Assembly: GCA_028716025.1 (NCBI GenBank)
Contig: JAQUQP010000063.1
Span: 1-10,028, forward strand
Source of the DNA: a bacterium
Lineage (GTDB): Bacteria; UBA6262
Direction of reading: 5' to 3'
Length of the DNA: 10,028 nucleotides
Below, one piece after another: positions 1 through 7,219 of this stretch. The notes beneath the pieces are model-generated. The model had not been told where the DNA came from and searched no databases. It was given only the letters and a program-made list of their open reading frames with translations. Each line of letters begins with the position of its first letter. The first letter of the stretch is position 1. The position numbers were made by a program, and so were the translations under genes.

Positions 1-18
1 TATCCTTCTGATCCGCAT
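1..18 (-). CDS. 5' end of an unidentified gene running off the left edge
   Basis: On the minus strand an ATG at 18-16 is preceded by GGAGGG (22-27). The spacing is short, 3-4 nt, but the purine-rich match is perfect. Six codons, reading M-R-I-R-R-I, are visible before the window ends. The gene lies directly downstream of a promoter, a structured leader and an intrinsic terminator, so it would be the regulated gene of that leader. The product cannot be recognised from six residues. The call rests only on the SD, the start codon and the upstream signals. Confidence 0.4.
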
Positions 19-29
19 ATTCCCTCCAT

Positions 30-70
30 AAAAAAAGCTAATTACTTAACAAAAACGTTAAGCAATTAGC
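30..70 (-). terminator. Intrinsic terminator or attenuator just before the left-edge gene
   Basis: Read on the minus strand, 70-57 and 50-37 form a 14-position stem with one mismatch (arms GCTAATT-CTTAAC type) closed by a six-base loop. Seven T residues (36-30) follow. The SD and ATG of the left-edge gene come within 20 bases, so readthrough here would control that gene. A second copy of the 5' arm core (CTAATTA on the minus strand, plus 75-81) could pair with the same 3' arm (plus 38-44). That gives a simple candidate antiterminator. Confidence 0.65.
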
Positions 71-166
71 CTTATAATTAGTTTCTTTGCGAGACAGATT
101 AAAATCATGTAAAATACACATATCTTCTTTTAGTATACTTTACATATCTTTAATCTCAATTATTAC
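71..166 (-). promoter_or_regulatory. Structured 5' leader upstream of the left-edge gene
   Basis: From the predicted transcription start near 166, the RNA runs about 135 nt to the terminator at 30-70. Its first part is an inverted repeat: AGATTAAA (156-149) pairs with TTTAATCT (103-96). Inside that, ATGTAAA (145-139) pairs with TTTACAT (113-107), with a further G.U-containing extension around a 12-14 base loop. I do not recognise a known riboswitch core. The segment could be an attenuator leader, an uncharacterised riboswitch or a small RNA. A 27-codon ORF that runs into the terminator is present but has no convincing SD. Confidence 0.4.
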
Positions 167-172
167 TTTTTA

Positions 173-202
173 AGTTTAGTAGATAATAGTCTATATTGTC
201 AA
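173..202 (-). promoter_or_regulatory. Candidate sigma70 promoter for the left leader
   Basis: On the minus strand a perfect TTGACA (202-197) is followed after 18 bases by TAAACT (178-173), a 4/6 match to TATAAT. The start would fall near 166. It lies downstream of the operon terminator at 232-276, so it begins a new transcript on the same strand. Confidence 0.5.
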
Positions 203-231
203 GTATTTTATTATTCCAATTGAGACAAAGT

Positions 232-276
232 AAAAACGAAGAGCAGTTAACTACTTCTCGTAGTTAGTGCTCTTCG
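232..276 (-). terminator. Terminator of the riboswitch-controlled operon
   Basis: On the minus strand CGAAGAGCA (276-268) pairs perfectly with TGCTCTTCG (245-237). An inner stem TAACTAC/GTAGTTA closes a five-base loop, and five T residues (236-232) follow. It begins 27 bases after the stop codon of the last operon gene. This is the strongest hairpin in the window and marks the operon's 3' end. Confidence 0.9.
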
Positions 277-302
277 CACTTATTGGCAATTGCCTCTCGT
301 TC

Positions 303-1820
303 TTACTGGCGCACTGTTTCAACTTCCACTCTAGCCCACATTTTTGTATTCAGGTCCTGCAGCATTCCTATCGTCCTTTGCTCACTAACCAGGGGATTAA
401 AACCGATTGACGCAATAACGCGCCACATAGTGCTGGCCAGGGAAGAGACCCACTGGCCGTTCTTGCCGCGTGGAATCTCCCAACCATAAAAAAAGGTATT
501 TACCAGCTCGGTATCTTTGGGTTGGATACTGGTATAGGGTAAGACCCTATTAGGCAGCTTGGCTATCCGGCTCATTTTATCCATCTCAGCCAGGTACTGC
601 ATGGCCTTTCTCTGGTAGGAAACCATACGGTCAATATCACCGAGCTGCTTACAATAGTCGGCCATCACCTGGTACATTACGATCATCTGCCCTGTCCCTT
701 CCCACCAGATTATACGCGGACGGTTTGGATCCTTATATTTTTCATCAGTAAAATCAAATCCAGTGATCGGTTCTCCTTTGATCTCCTGGTACACCTGAAA
801 ATTCTGTTCTGCGAAATCAACCATTTTGAAGGGATCTATCCCCCAACTAGCCAGTACTGCCGGTCCGATACCCGATATTCCCCAGCTCACTGTGTCAAGA
901 GCTTTAGTTTTATCAATGCCAAATTCATTATAGCCGCAGTTAAAACTCTGGTACTCCCGGTTAAAGCCGATCTCTACGAGCCATTTTTTAATGTTTTCTT
1001 TTTCTTCCTTTATTTTATTTAAGCCAAATTCTTTAGCTGCGAAGATCCGGCGCTCGGCTTCAGTGGCTGACTGGTATATCTGTTCAAGCCAATTCAGTAC
1101 CGCGTAATTATCAATGATATTTTCCGTGGAAAAAACAGTGCTCCAGTCCGGTCCCCAGCCACTGCCCATGCATACGGCCCCGCGACTCCCGTCTTTCATT
1201 ATATAGTGCGGCAAATTGTAGGCCCATTTGGCGATCTCGATGACAAATGGCAAGAACTGCCTGGTCCCGGTCATTTTATTATATTGGAGGGCAGACAAGG
1301 CTACCCACATATTCGGCCCGACATGTATCCGGTCCCCGTCAATGCCGATCTCCAGGCTATATTCATCCTGGCCGTTGAAATCATTGATCTTATAGGAGTT
1401 CAACAGTCCGGTATAACCATTCTTTTCAATACCGAAATTTTGTTCTAAAACCCGCAAAATGCGCCCAGCTTTCTGGTATTGCCGGTTTAGGGTATATACC
1501 ATTACTACCAGGGCCAGGTCATAAGTAAAGCCCTGCTGGTCCAGGATCCCTTCCTTATCTTGGTAATACTGTTCACTGGCGGTATCATAATAATAAGGTG
1601 AGGAACCATGAAAGCTTTCTACCAATCCAGTGGTAGAGGCCCTCCCTTTATCCAGAAAAGTTATTGTCTGTTGGTTGACAGCCACTAATTTTTCAAGATA
1701 CGGGTTCCCCGTACTAACCAGGTTCGCCAATATCATCTGCGGTTCATCACCAGCCAGGCACTCAAAAGAACACAGTAAGACCAAAAAGACACAAAAAAAA
1801 TAGGCAAACTTGCGATTCAT
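303..1820 (-). CDS. Exported (alpha/alpha)-toroid glycosidase-like protein, paralogue B
   Basis: The protein is 505 residues. A signal peptide spans residues 1 to about 23 (basic MNRK start, hydrophobic core, cleavage near CLA/GDE), so it is exported. The rest is mostly helical with regularly spaced aromatic-rich helices: TYDLAL (99-104), GPNMWVAL (168-175), STENIIDNYA (231-240), DTVSW (309-313) and WWEGTGQM (372-379). This pattern recalls (alpha/alpha)6-toroid carbohydrate enzymes, and the conserved Asp/Glu near Trp are candidate catalytic acids. I cannot assign a CAZy family or a substrate. The neighbouring gene is a close full-length paralogue. The SD AAGGAGA (about 1832-1838) lies about nine bases before the ATG. 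It is the last gene of the operon, 21 bases after its paralogue. An unrelated helical exported protein is possible. Gene reality is near certain; function is tentative. Confidence 0.85.
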   Translation of the reverse strand: MNRKFAYFFCVFLVLLCSFECLAGDEPQMILANLVSTGNPYLEKLVAVNQQTITFLDKGRASTTGLVESFHGSSPYYYDTASEQYYQDKEGILDQQGFTYDLALVVMVYTLNRQYQKAGRILRVLEQNFGIEKNGYTGLLNSYKINDFNGQDEYSLEIGIDGDRIHVGPNMWVALSALQYNKMTGTRQFLPFVIEIAKWAYNLPHYIMKDGSRGAVCMGSGWGPDWSTVFSTENIIDNYAVLNWLEQIYQSATEAERRIFAAKEFGLNKIKEEKENIKKWLVEIGFNREYQSFNCGYNEFGIDKTKALDTVSWGISGIGPAVLASWGIDPFKMVDFAEQNFQVYQEIKGEPITGFDFTDEKYKDPNRPRIIWWEGTGQMIVMYQVMADYCKQLGDIDRMVSYQRKAMQYLAEMDKMSRIAKLPNRVLPYTSIQPKDTELVNTFFYGWEIPRGKNGQWVSSLASTMWRVIASIGFNPLVSEQRTIGMLQDLNTKMWARVEVETVRQ

Positions 1821-1841
1821 AATGTTCTATTCTCCTTTCGC

Positions 1842-3365
1842 TTAGTTTTTAAAAGCTTCTTCTGTCTTGGCTCTCATTTCATTTGGCACATGCTGTAAAT
1901 TCCCGATAGTTTTTTGCTCCAGCGAGAGAGGATTAAACCCGCTCAGTCCAAAAACCCTCCATACCGTACTGGATATGGCGCTGACCCACTGGCCATTCTT
2001 TCCGCGGGGGATCTCCCAACCAAAGAAAAAGGTATTAATTACTTCCTTGTCACCGGGCTGGATACTGGTATAAGGCAATATCCCCTCCGGTAGTCCGGCC
2101 AGGTCATTCATTTTTTTCATTTCTGCTAAAAAGCGAATTGCTTTTTCCTGGTATTCTGATGCTTTGCCAAAAGCCCGTTTACGTTGGCAGAATTCCGCCA
2201 TAACCTGGTAGGCAATGATCATTTGTCCCGTGCCTTCCCACCAGATCAGCCGCGGCCGTTTTGGATCCTTGCCCTTTTCATCGGTAAAATCAAATCCGGC
2301 GATAGAGACACCATTAATAGTATGCTGGACCTGGAAGTTATCTTCGGCGAATTGGATCATTTTAACCGGATCCAGTCCCCATTCTACCAATTCCTCCGGA
2401 CCGATCGCCGCGATGCTCCAGCTGACGGTATCGAGCGCTTTAGTAGTATCTTTGCCCAATTCGTTATACCCGCAGTTAAAACTCTGGTACTGCCGGTTAT
2501 AAGCGACTTTCGACAACCACTTCTTAATACACTTTTTTTCATATTGAATATTTTTCAAGCTAAGATTATGTGTTTTAAACAACTGCTGGTCATGGCCGTT
2601 GGCTTGCAGGTATACCTGTTCTAACATATTCAGCACCGCGTAGTTATCGATCACATTTTCAGTAGAATAGACCTTGCTCCAATCAGGGCCCCATCCACTG
2701 CCCATGCTTACTGCCCCGCGGGTACCGTCAACGAATTTATAATGCGGCAGGTCATAGGCCCAGCGGGCAATATCAATGGCAAAGCCAAGATACTTATTAG
2801 TATGATTGACCTGGTCATAGTGCAACGCGGCCAGGGCTACCCACATGTTCGGCCCGACATGTATACGGTCTCCGTCAATGCCGGCCAGAAGCATATCTTC
2901 TCCCCAAATATCAAACTCAGAGGTGCGATAGGAATTCAGCAGTCCGGTATATCCGTTTTTGACCGAATAAAAGTTATTTTTTAAAATCCGCATGATCCGT
3001 TCGGCTCTCTTATCCTGCTTATTGATGGTGTACATCATCACGGCCAAGGACAGATCATAAGTAAAAGCCTGCTTATCAAGCTGGCCTTCTTCCTGCTGAT
3101 AGTATTTCTGGCTGGCATCATCAAAATAGCAGGTGGATGTTCCCTGGTAACTCTCCACTAATCCGGTGGAAGAATTACTCTGCTTGTTCAAATGAAGCAG
3201 AATCGACCTATCCAGGTCGATCAATGATTGCAGATAGATACTTTCCTTGGGGTCGCCTTGTAAAGTATTAAAGACCAACATGGCCTCTTTTCCATAAACC
3301 AGGACTGCGGTCAAAGCCATATTGGTCAGCATCAGTATTAATATGAAAGTCTTCTTGTTTACCAT
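1842..3365 (-). CDS. Exported (alpha/alpha)-toroid glycosidase-like protein, paralogue A
   Basis: The protein is 507 residues. A signal peptide (MVNKK plus a hydrophobic stretch to about residue 25, VYG/KEA) indicates export. It aligns end to end with the downstream gene. Shared blocks are FTYDL (101-105), GIDGDRIHVGPNMWVAL (162-178), STENVIDNYAVLN (234-246), LDTVSW (311-316), WWEGTGQM (375-382) and WEIPRGKNGQWVS (450-462). Tandem duplication is the simple reading. Divergence is highest in the signal peptide, around 250-270 and at the C terminus. The ATG overlaps the stop of the PorV-like gene (ATGGTAA, 7 bp shared), and no strong SD precedes it, so translation is probably coupled to the upstream gene. 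The fold points to a carbohydrate-active role, but the substrate is unknown and no family name can be defended from sequence alone. Confidence 0.85.
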   Translation of the reverse strand: MVNKKTFILILMLTNMALTAVLVYGKEAMLVFNTLQGDPKESIYLQSLIDLDRSILLHLNKQSNSSTGLVESYQGTSTCYFDDASQKYYQQEEGQLDKQAFTYDLSLAVMMYTINKQDKRAERIMRILKNNFYSVKNGYTGLLNSYRTSEFDIWGEDMLLAGIDGDRIHVGPNMWVALAALHYDQVNHTNKYLGFAIDIARWAYDLPHYKFVDGTRGAVSMGSGWGPDWSKVYSTENVIDNYAVLNMLEQVYLQANGHDQQLFKTHNLSLKNIQYEKKCIKKWLSKVAYNRQYQSFNCGYNELGKDTTKALDTVSWSIAAIGPEELVEWGLDPVKMIQFAEDNFQVQHTINGVSIAGFDFTDEKGKDPKRPRLIWWEGTGQMIIAYQVMAEFCQRKRAFGKASEYQEKAIRFLAEMKKMNDLAGLPEGILPYTSIQPGDKEVINTFFFGWEIPRGKNGQWVSAISSTVWRVFGLSGFNPLSLEQKTIGNLQHVPNEMRAKTEEAFKN

Positions 3366-4294
3366 TTATAACCCACAGAGATCCGATGAGTATCGCCGAG
3401 AATACCGTATGGCATCCAGGCATAATGCAAATTAAAGCCGGCGACCTGGAAACCCAGACCGGCAGTGATCCCGTTAAAATTTTCAATGTCGGAAATATTA
3501 GCCGTGTCATAGCCGACGCGGAGAGCCAGGTTTGAATTGACCCAGTATTCCATTCCCACATTTTCGCTGATCTTGCTTTCTTCCTTTGGCTGGTATTTCG
3601 CGTCAGTGGACAAAGTCAGCACATTCTCTACAAAAATGTAGGCGGCTCCGGCTTTGATCGTCAATGGCAAGGGATCTTTTTCCTGTACAAACTTTACTCC
3701 CGGACCGATGTTCTGCACGTTCAAGCCAAAAGCCAAGCGCGGCCATAACTTATAGATGGCCCCAAAATCAAAAGCATAACCATTCGCTTTTTCTGACTCA
3801 ATTTTCTGCTGGAACATTTTAAGATTGGTACCCCAGGACATTTTGGGGCCCATAGTCCGGGCGTATGTCAACAAAACCAGGCTCTGAGCACTGGAAAAAG
3901 TACCGATAGAACTGCCAGCCAGGTCAGTCTGGTCAATTGCTCCGGAATCCAGATACGCCATAGCCAAGCCCAGGGTACTGCCATTCTGTAATGGATGGAT
4001 GTAGCCGATATAACTATAGGTAATGCCTTCCAGATAATCGATGTAGCTGGCAACAGCTTCCTTGTGTTTGGCCCAGGCAATACCCGCGGCATTATATTGC
4101 GGCCCGTTAACATCGTCAGCGATCGCGGTAAAAGCTCCGCCCATGGCGACCGGACGAGCTCCCGCCCCTAACCGCAGGAACTGGGCGCCAGTCGTACCTG
4201 TTCCGCTGGCGATACTATAAGAGGGCATAGTGGTAAGGAAAGCCAGCGCCACTTCAATTATCTTTATAAGTATGGTTATTCTTTTTCTGGTCAT
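3359..4294 (-). CDS. PorV/PorQ-family (UPF0164-like) outer-membrane beta-barrel protein
   Basis: An N-terminal signal peptide ends near SIASG. It is followed by the family hallmark: FLRLGAGARPVAMGGAF, then ADDVNGPQYNAAGIAW. The C terminus (HYAWMPYG, then G-THRISVGY and a final W) is typical of the last strands of these 13-14 stranded barrels. In Bacteroidota PorV works with the type IX secretion machinery. Relatives are widespread in candidate phyla, often without a proven role. The neighbouring protease with a T9SS-like tail fits a secretion or surface-attachment job, which is inference. Start choice: ATGs exist at 4300 and 4294. GAGGGG (4306-4301) abuts the first with no spacing and sits six bases before the second, so the second (311 residues) is preferred. 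The gene starts 12 bases after the protease stop. Confidence 0.88.
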   Translation of the reverse strand: MTRKRITILIKIIEVALAFLTTMPSYSIASGTGTTGAQFLRLGAGARPVAMGGAFTAIADDVNGPQYNAAGIAWAKHKEAVASYIDYLEGITYSYIGYIHPLQNGSTLGLAMAYLDSGAIDQTDLAGSSIGTFSSAQSLVLLTYARTMGPKMSWGTNLKMFQQKIESEKANGYAFDFGAIYKLWPRLAFGLNVQNIGPGVKFVQEKDPLPLTIKAGAAYIFVENVLTLSTDAKYQPKEESKISENVGMEYWVNSNLALRVGYDTANISDIENFNGITAGLGFQVAGFNLHYAWMPYGILGDTHRISVGYKW

Positions 4295-4306
4295 TAACAT
4301 CCCCTC

Positions 4307-6811
4307 TTATTTAATGATCGCTAATTTACCGGTCTTATGTTTGCTGTCATTGCTTTCCACTAAGAAAATATACAAGCCGCTGGCGACTTTCTGGCCATCT
4401 TCATTAGCAGCGTCCCAGCTGACTTCACCCTGTGCCAGGTCATCGTGCAAAGTGCGGACCAGTTCACCGGTCAGGGTGTATATCTTAACGATTGATTCAT
4501 TCATAATATTGGTAAAGGTGATGCGGGAGTGTCCCAGCCCGCTGTTAGGCTTGTACGGATTTGGATAAACTTTTACTTCATCGAGGTTCTCCAAGGCGCC
4601 AGCCGGAGAGAAAAGACGGTAAATCCGGCCTTCCACCAATTCACTGCCGGCTACTTCCACGGCTACTGTGTCATTGTTCCGATGGATCAATTGGGTTCCC
4701 GGCACTTCTTCCCAGTTGGCGGTAGTTTCATTCAATTGATAGATCCGCAGGTTGGTTTCCTGCCAGCCAGTGATCTCGCCGGAATAACTTAATTGGATGG
4801 TGATCATCCCGCTGATCAGGCCAGTAGCGTTAAATTCAACGATACTGGAATCAAGCTCTTCTTCAGAAGCCAGTTTCATGGAATTGTATAATTTGGTGTC
4901 AGCAGCACTGACCAGAGAGACTTTCTCCTGTTGTGGAACGGTAATATTCAATATCTTGTTATTATTTTCCGGATTCTGCGGGATGATAGCTCTGGTCTGG
5001 AAATCCTGGTCCCAAGAGATACTGTCTTCAGTGTTAGCGCTGTTGATAATATTGTGTACCGGATAGACCGGCTTATTGGTAGAGAGTATATTGGAGGAAG
5101 TATTGGAAAAGGAGGCTTTATTCTTGGACGTAGCCAGAGTGGCCACAACCGCTACGTAGTAACCAGTACCTTCCTGTAACCCGGAAATAGCACAACTGGT
5201 GGCTTGCGGATCATCCACAGGAGAATCCAGTAGAGTTTGGACCCCTTCGTCAGTAATACTGGCAAAAGGATTGGTGGCATAATATATGGAATAACCTTTG
5301 ATCGCGGTACTGACATTGGCGGTCCAGGTAATACTAATGCTGTCGCCATCATCGCTGGGGGTATCAAAAGCCTTGAAATCAGCTATCCTGACCTGCTCTC
5401 CACGACCCAAGGTCAGGGCCTGAGAAGCATTTATCCGGCCATATCCATAAAAATCGTCTTTTCCTACGGTACCCAGGTCATCACAGGAGGAAATGATCTT
5501 TTCTTCTACTTCCAGATTGCTGAGATCCCGGTCACTGGCTATGATTAATGCAGCCAAACCGGAAACAAATGGGGTAGCCATGCTGGTTCCACTGGCACGA
5601 TAATACTCGCCGCCAACGATGTTAGCCTCTTTATGCAACATATCCGTCCCTTTAGCCTTTAGGGATAGGATGTCTACGCCGGGGGCGGTAACATCCACAT
5701 TGCTGCCATAATTAGAAAAAGAGGCACGCAAATCACTGGCATTGCAAGCTGCGACTGTGATCGCTTGACTGAAGTTGCCGGGGAAGAATCTTTCAGCATT
5801 GGTGTTGTTGTTTCCGGCGGCTGCAACTATTACACAATTATGATTGTACGCATAGATGAGGGCGTCCTGGATCAACCGTGAATTGCCATACCCGCCCCAA
5901 CTGATATTAATAACTCTGGCTCCATTGTCCGCGGCATACTTGATGGCCTGGGCCAGCTTGTCAGAAGCGCCGGCACCACTGTCGGTCAGGGCTTTAAGAG
6001 CCATGATCTTAGCCTGCCAGCATACACCCGTAATTCCTTGGCCATTATTGCCTACCGCGGCAATGATCCCGCTAAGATGAGTACCATGGCCATGTGTATC
6101 CATCGGATCATTGGTATTATCAACAAAATCCCAGCCCATAGTATCATCTATATAGCCATTATTGTCATCATCTATGCCATTACCGGGAATTTCTTCAGAA
6201 TTAGACCAGATATTGGCGCTCAAGTCCGGGTGAGTATAGTCCACACCCGTATCTATTGCCGCTACGATAACATTACTATTGCCCCGTGAGACGTTCCAGG
6301 CTTTTTCTGACTGGATGCTCTTTAATCCCCACTGGTCATCATATTGCTGACCCCAGGTACCGGAAGTATTATAGTAAGGGTCATTAGGGGTGGTAGCTAT
6401 ATCATATATATAGATAGGTTCAGCGTATTCTACTAAATCGCTGCCGGCGCAGGCATCCAAAGTCTTTTGCAGATCCTGTTCATTCTTAACGGAAACAGTG
6501 AACCACCGTGAAAGTCCATCATCCAGAGAGGGATTCTGGGGACTCAGTTGCTTTTGGCTTGACCCGCTGTTTTGGGGGGCGGCGGAGAAAACCGGTTGCA
6601 TTTCCTTGAGAACCGTTGCGCTTATGGAATCAATACTTAAAGAAATATTTTGCCGGTGGCTGGACCCACTGGCTCTTAATTTGACCAGGATCTCCCCTGC
6701 CTTCCGCGGTGGTTCATTCACTGCTTCATTTGCGGCGAAAGAGAACATCGGACTGTTTACCAGTCCCATTATGATCGCTATTCCTATCAGTCCTCTCTTC
6801 AAGCCGCTCAT
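4307..6811 (-). CDS. Secreted S8 (subtilisin-like) serine protease with T9SS/FlgD-like C-terminal domain
   Basis: The protein is 834 residues. A signal peptide ends near residue 27 (SFA/AN). Residues about 37-140 resemble the fervidolysin-type propeptide (GEILVKL, then YAEPIYIY). The catalytic domain spans about 160-465, with the triad visible as D187 (AIDTGVD), H242 (HGHGTH) and S410 (GTSMATP). N334 (AAGNNN) is the oxyanion-hole Asn. An fn3-like domain covers about 472-580 (SITWTA, GYSIYYA, YYVAVVA). A beta-rich segment follows. The C-terminal 85 residues (VYPNPYKPNSG, IYTLTGELVRTL, ASGLYIF) match the T9SS type A sorting or FlgD-Ig-like fold. All catalytic residues are intact, so it should be an active extracellular protease. 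It is the first gene of the operon, 26 bases after the proximal riboswitch terminator. AAGGAAA lies 5 bases before the ATG. Confidence 0.95.
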   Translation of the reverse strand: MSGLKRGLIGIAIIMGLVNSPMFSFAANEAVNEPPRKAGEILVKLRASGSSHRQNISLSIDSISATVLKEMQPVFSAAPQNSGSSQKQLSPQNPSLDDGLSRWFTVSVKNEQDLQKTLDACAGSDLVEYAEPIYIYDIATTPNDPYYNTSGTWGQQYDDQWGLKSIQSEKAWNVSRGNSNVIVAAIDTGVDYTHPDLSANIWSNSEEIPGNGIDDDNNGYIDDTMGWDFVDNTNDPMDTHGHGTHLSGIIAAVGNNGQGITGVCWQAKIMALKALTDSGAGASDKLAQAIKYAADNGARVINISWGGYGNSRLIQDALIYAYNHNCVIVAAAGNNNTNAERFFPGNFSQAITVAACNASDLRASFSNYGSNVDVTAPGVDILSLKAKGTDMLHKEANIVGGEYYRASGTSMATPFVSGLAALIIASDRDLSNLEVEEKIISSCDDLGTVGKDDFYGYGRINASQALTLGRGEQVRIADFKAFDTPSDDGDSISITWTANVSTAIKGYSIYYATNPFASITDEGVQTLLDSPVDDPQATSCAISGLQEGTGYYVAVVATLATSKNKASFSNTSSNILSTNKPVYPVHNIINSANTEDSISWDQDFQTRAIIPQNPENNNKILNITVPQQEKVSLVSAADTKLYNSMKLASEEELDSSIVEFNATGLISGMITIQLSYSGEITGWQETNLRIYQLNETTANWEEVPGTQLIHRNNDTVAVEVAGSELVEGRIYRLFSPAGALENLDEVKVYPNPYKPNSGLGHSRITFTNIMNESIVKIYTLTGELVRTLHDDLAQGEVSWDAANEDGQKVASGLYIFLVESNDSKHKTGKLAIIK

Positions 6812-6836
6812 CTCTGTTTCCTTCTTTCCTAAAATG

Positions 6837-6876
6837 AAAAACCGAGCTTTCCTGGATCTTCGATCCGAAAGCCCGG
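6837..6876 (-). terminator. Riboswitch-controlled terminator, proximal unit
   Basis: On the minus strand CCGGGCTTTC (6876-6867) pairs along all ten positions, with one G.U, with GAAAGCTCGG (6851-6842). An inner GGATC/GATCC stem has a three-base loop and a two-base bulge. Five T residues (6841-6837) follow. It lies between the proximal aptamer and the protease ATG, the classic place for an expression platform. The 3' arm plus T-tract (6838-6847) is perfectly complementary to 7021-7030 upstream of the aptamer, so an alternative antiterminator pairing exists. Confidence 0.85.
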
Positions 6877-6904
6877 CTGGCCTGAACAGAGTGGTAACGA
6901 GCGA

Positions 6905-7004
6905 TCTTCGGTAGCAACGGCTGGCATTGTATAAGCTTTTCGCCTATTTTTAGCCCCTTTGGCTTTGCGTCCCCTGATTTCTCAGAGTTTGCCTTTATCG
7001 GATC
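6905..7004 (-). ncRNA. GEMM-I (cyclic-di-GMP-I) riboswitch aptamer, proximal copy
   Basis: Read on the minus strand, the family core is plain. GGCAAAC leads into a six-bp hairpin (CTCTGA/TCAGGG) capped by the GAAA tetraloop (6981-6978), then GGACGCAAAGCC (6972-6961) and GGGGCTAA. The second helix is ATAGGC/GCTTAT, and the 3' strand ends GCTACCGAAG. These match the GEMM-I consensus of tetraloop, GGACGCAAAGCC and final CCG. The G just before GCAAAC is the base I align with the ligand-contacting G20 of the Vibrio Vc2 aptamer, which favours c-di-GMP. That numbering is from memory. It sits in the leader of the protease operon with its own terminator at 6837-6876. Confidence 0.9.
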
Positions 7005-7056
7005 CCATATTCAATTGTATGCTCGGTTTTCCTCCCTTTTGCTTGATCTTACCTAT

Positions 7057-7099
7057 AAAAACTAATGCCGACCTGTCTCTTAATATCCGACAGCTCGGC
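7057..7099 (-). terminator. Riboswitch-controlled terminator, distal unit
   Basis: On the minus strand GCCGAGCTGTC (7099-7089) pairs with GACAGGTCGGC (7077-7067), with a single G/G mismatch in 11 positions. The T-tract TTTTT (7061-7057) follows after ATTAG. A shifted register can also use AATGCC (7106-7101) against GGCATT. The hairpin lies 3' of the distal aptamer and 5' of the proximal aptamer, so the polymerase meets two terminators in series. The 3' arm and T-tract (7058-7068) are perfectly complementary to 7222-7232 ahead of the aptamer. Confidence 0.8.
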
Positions 7100-7120
7100 T
7101 GGCATTGTAAGTCAAGTTCA

Positions 7121-7219
7121 TACTTCGGCAGCATGCGGCTGGCTTAAATAAGCTTGGCTTATTCTTAGCCCCTTTGGCTTTGCGTCCCCTGATTTCTCAG
7201 GGTTTGCGTTTTCGGATAT
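7121..7219 (-). ncRNA. GEMM-I (cyclic-di-GMP-I-type) riboswitch aptamer, distal copy
   Basis: On the minus strand CGCAAAC is followed by a perfect six-bp CCCTGA/TCAGGG hairpin with GAAA loop (7196-7193), then GGACGCAAAGCC (7187-7176) and GGGGCTAA. The second helix is AATAAGC/GCTTATT with a three-base loop, and the 3' strand ends GCTGCCGAAG. The core is nearly identical to the proximal copy, and paired positions co-vary (AATAAGC here, AATAGGC there). One base differs where it may matter: C precedes GCAAAC here, while the family and the proximal copy have G. This is the first regulatory element transcribed, about 50 nt after the predicted start. Confidence 0.88.

Noticed and set aside
71..120. 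27-codon minus-strand ORF in the left leader
   Set aside because: It has no convincing SD, runs through the terminator stem and has unremarkable composition. A leader peptide cannot be excluded but is not supported.
2184..2624. 146-residue plus-strand ORF
   Set aside because: It is antisense to the conserved core of paralogue A, which has clear homology to paralogue B. The frame is a codon-usage shadow.
3268..3561. 97-residue minus-strand ORF across the PorV/paralogue A junction
   Set aside because: It lies in another frame of two well-supported overlapping genes and has no family features.
6498..6914. 138-residue plus-strand ORF over the protease start and leader
   Set aside because: It runs antisense to the protease signal and propeptide region and the riboswitch terminator, with no recognisable domain.
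6874..7143. Four cggctggc copies as a dispersed REP/ERIC-type repeat
   Set aside because: All copies fall at equivalent positions in the two riboswitch units, so RNA structure explains them better than a mobile repeat.
6959..7147. 62-residue plus-strand ORF beginning MALRPLISQ
   Set aside because: It is the antisense of the proximal aptamer (the TTTGCGTCC core read backwards) and of the distal terminator. It has no SD, and riboswitch DNA explains its sequence.
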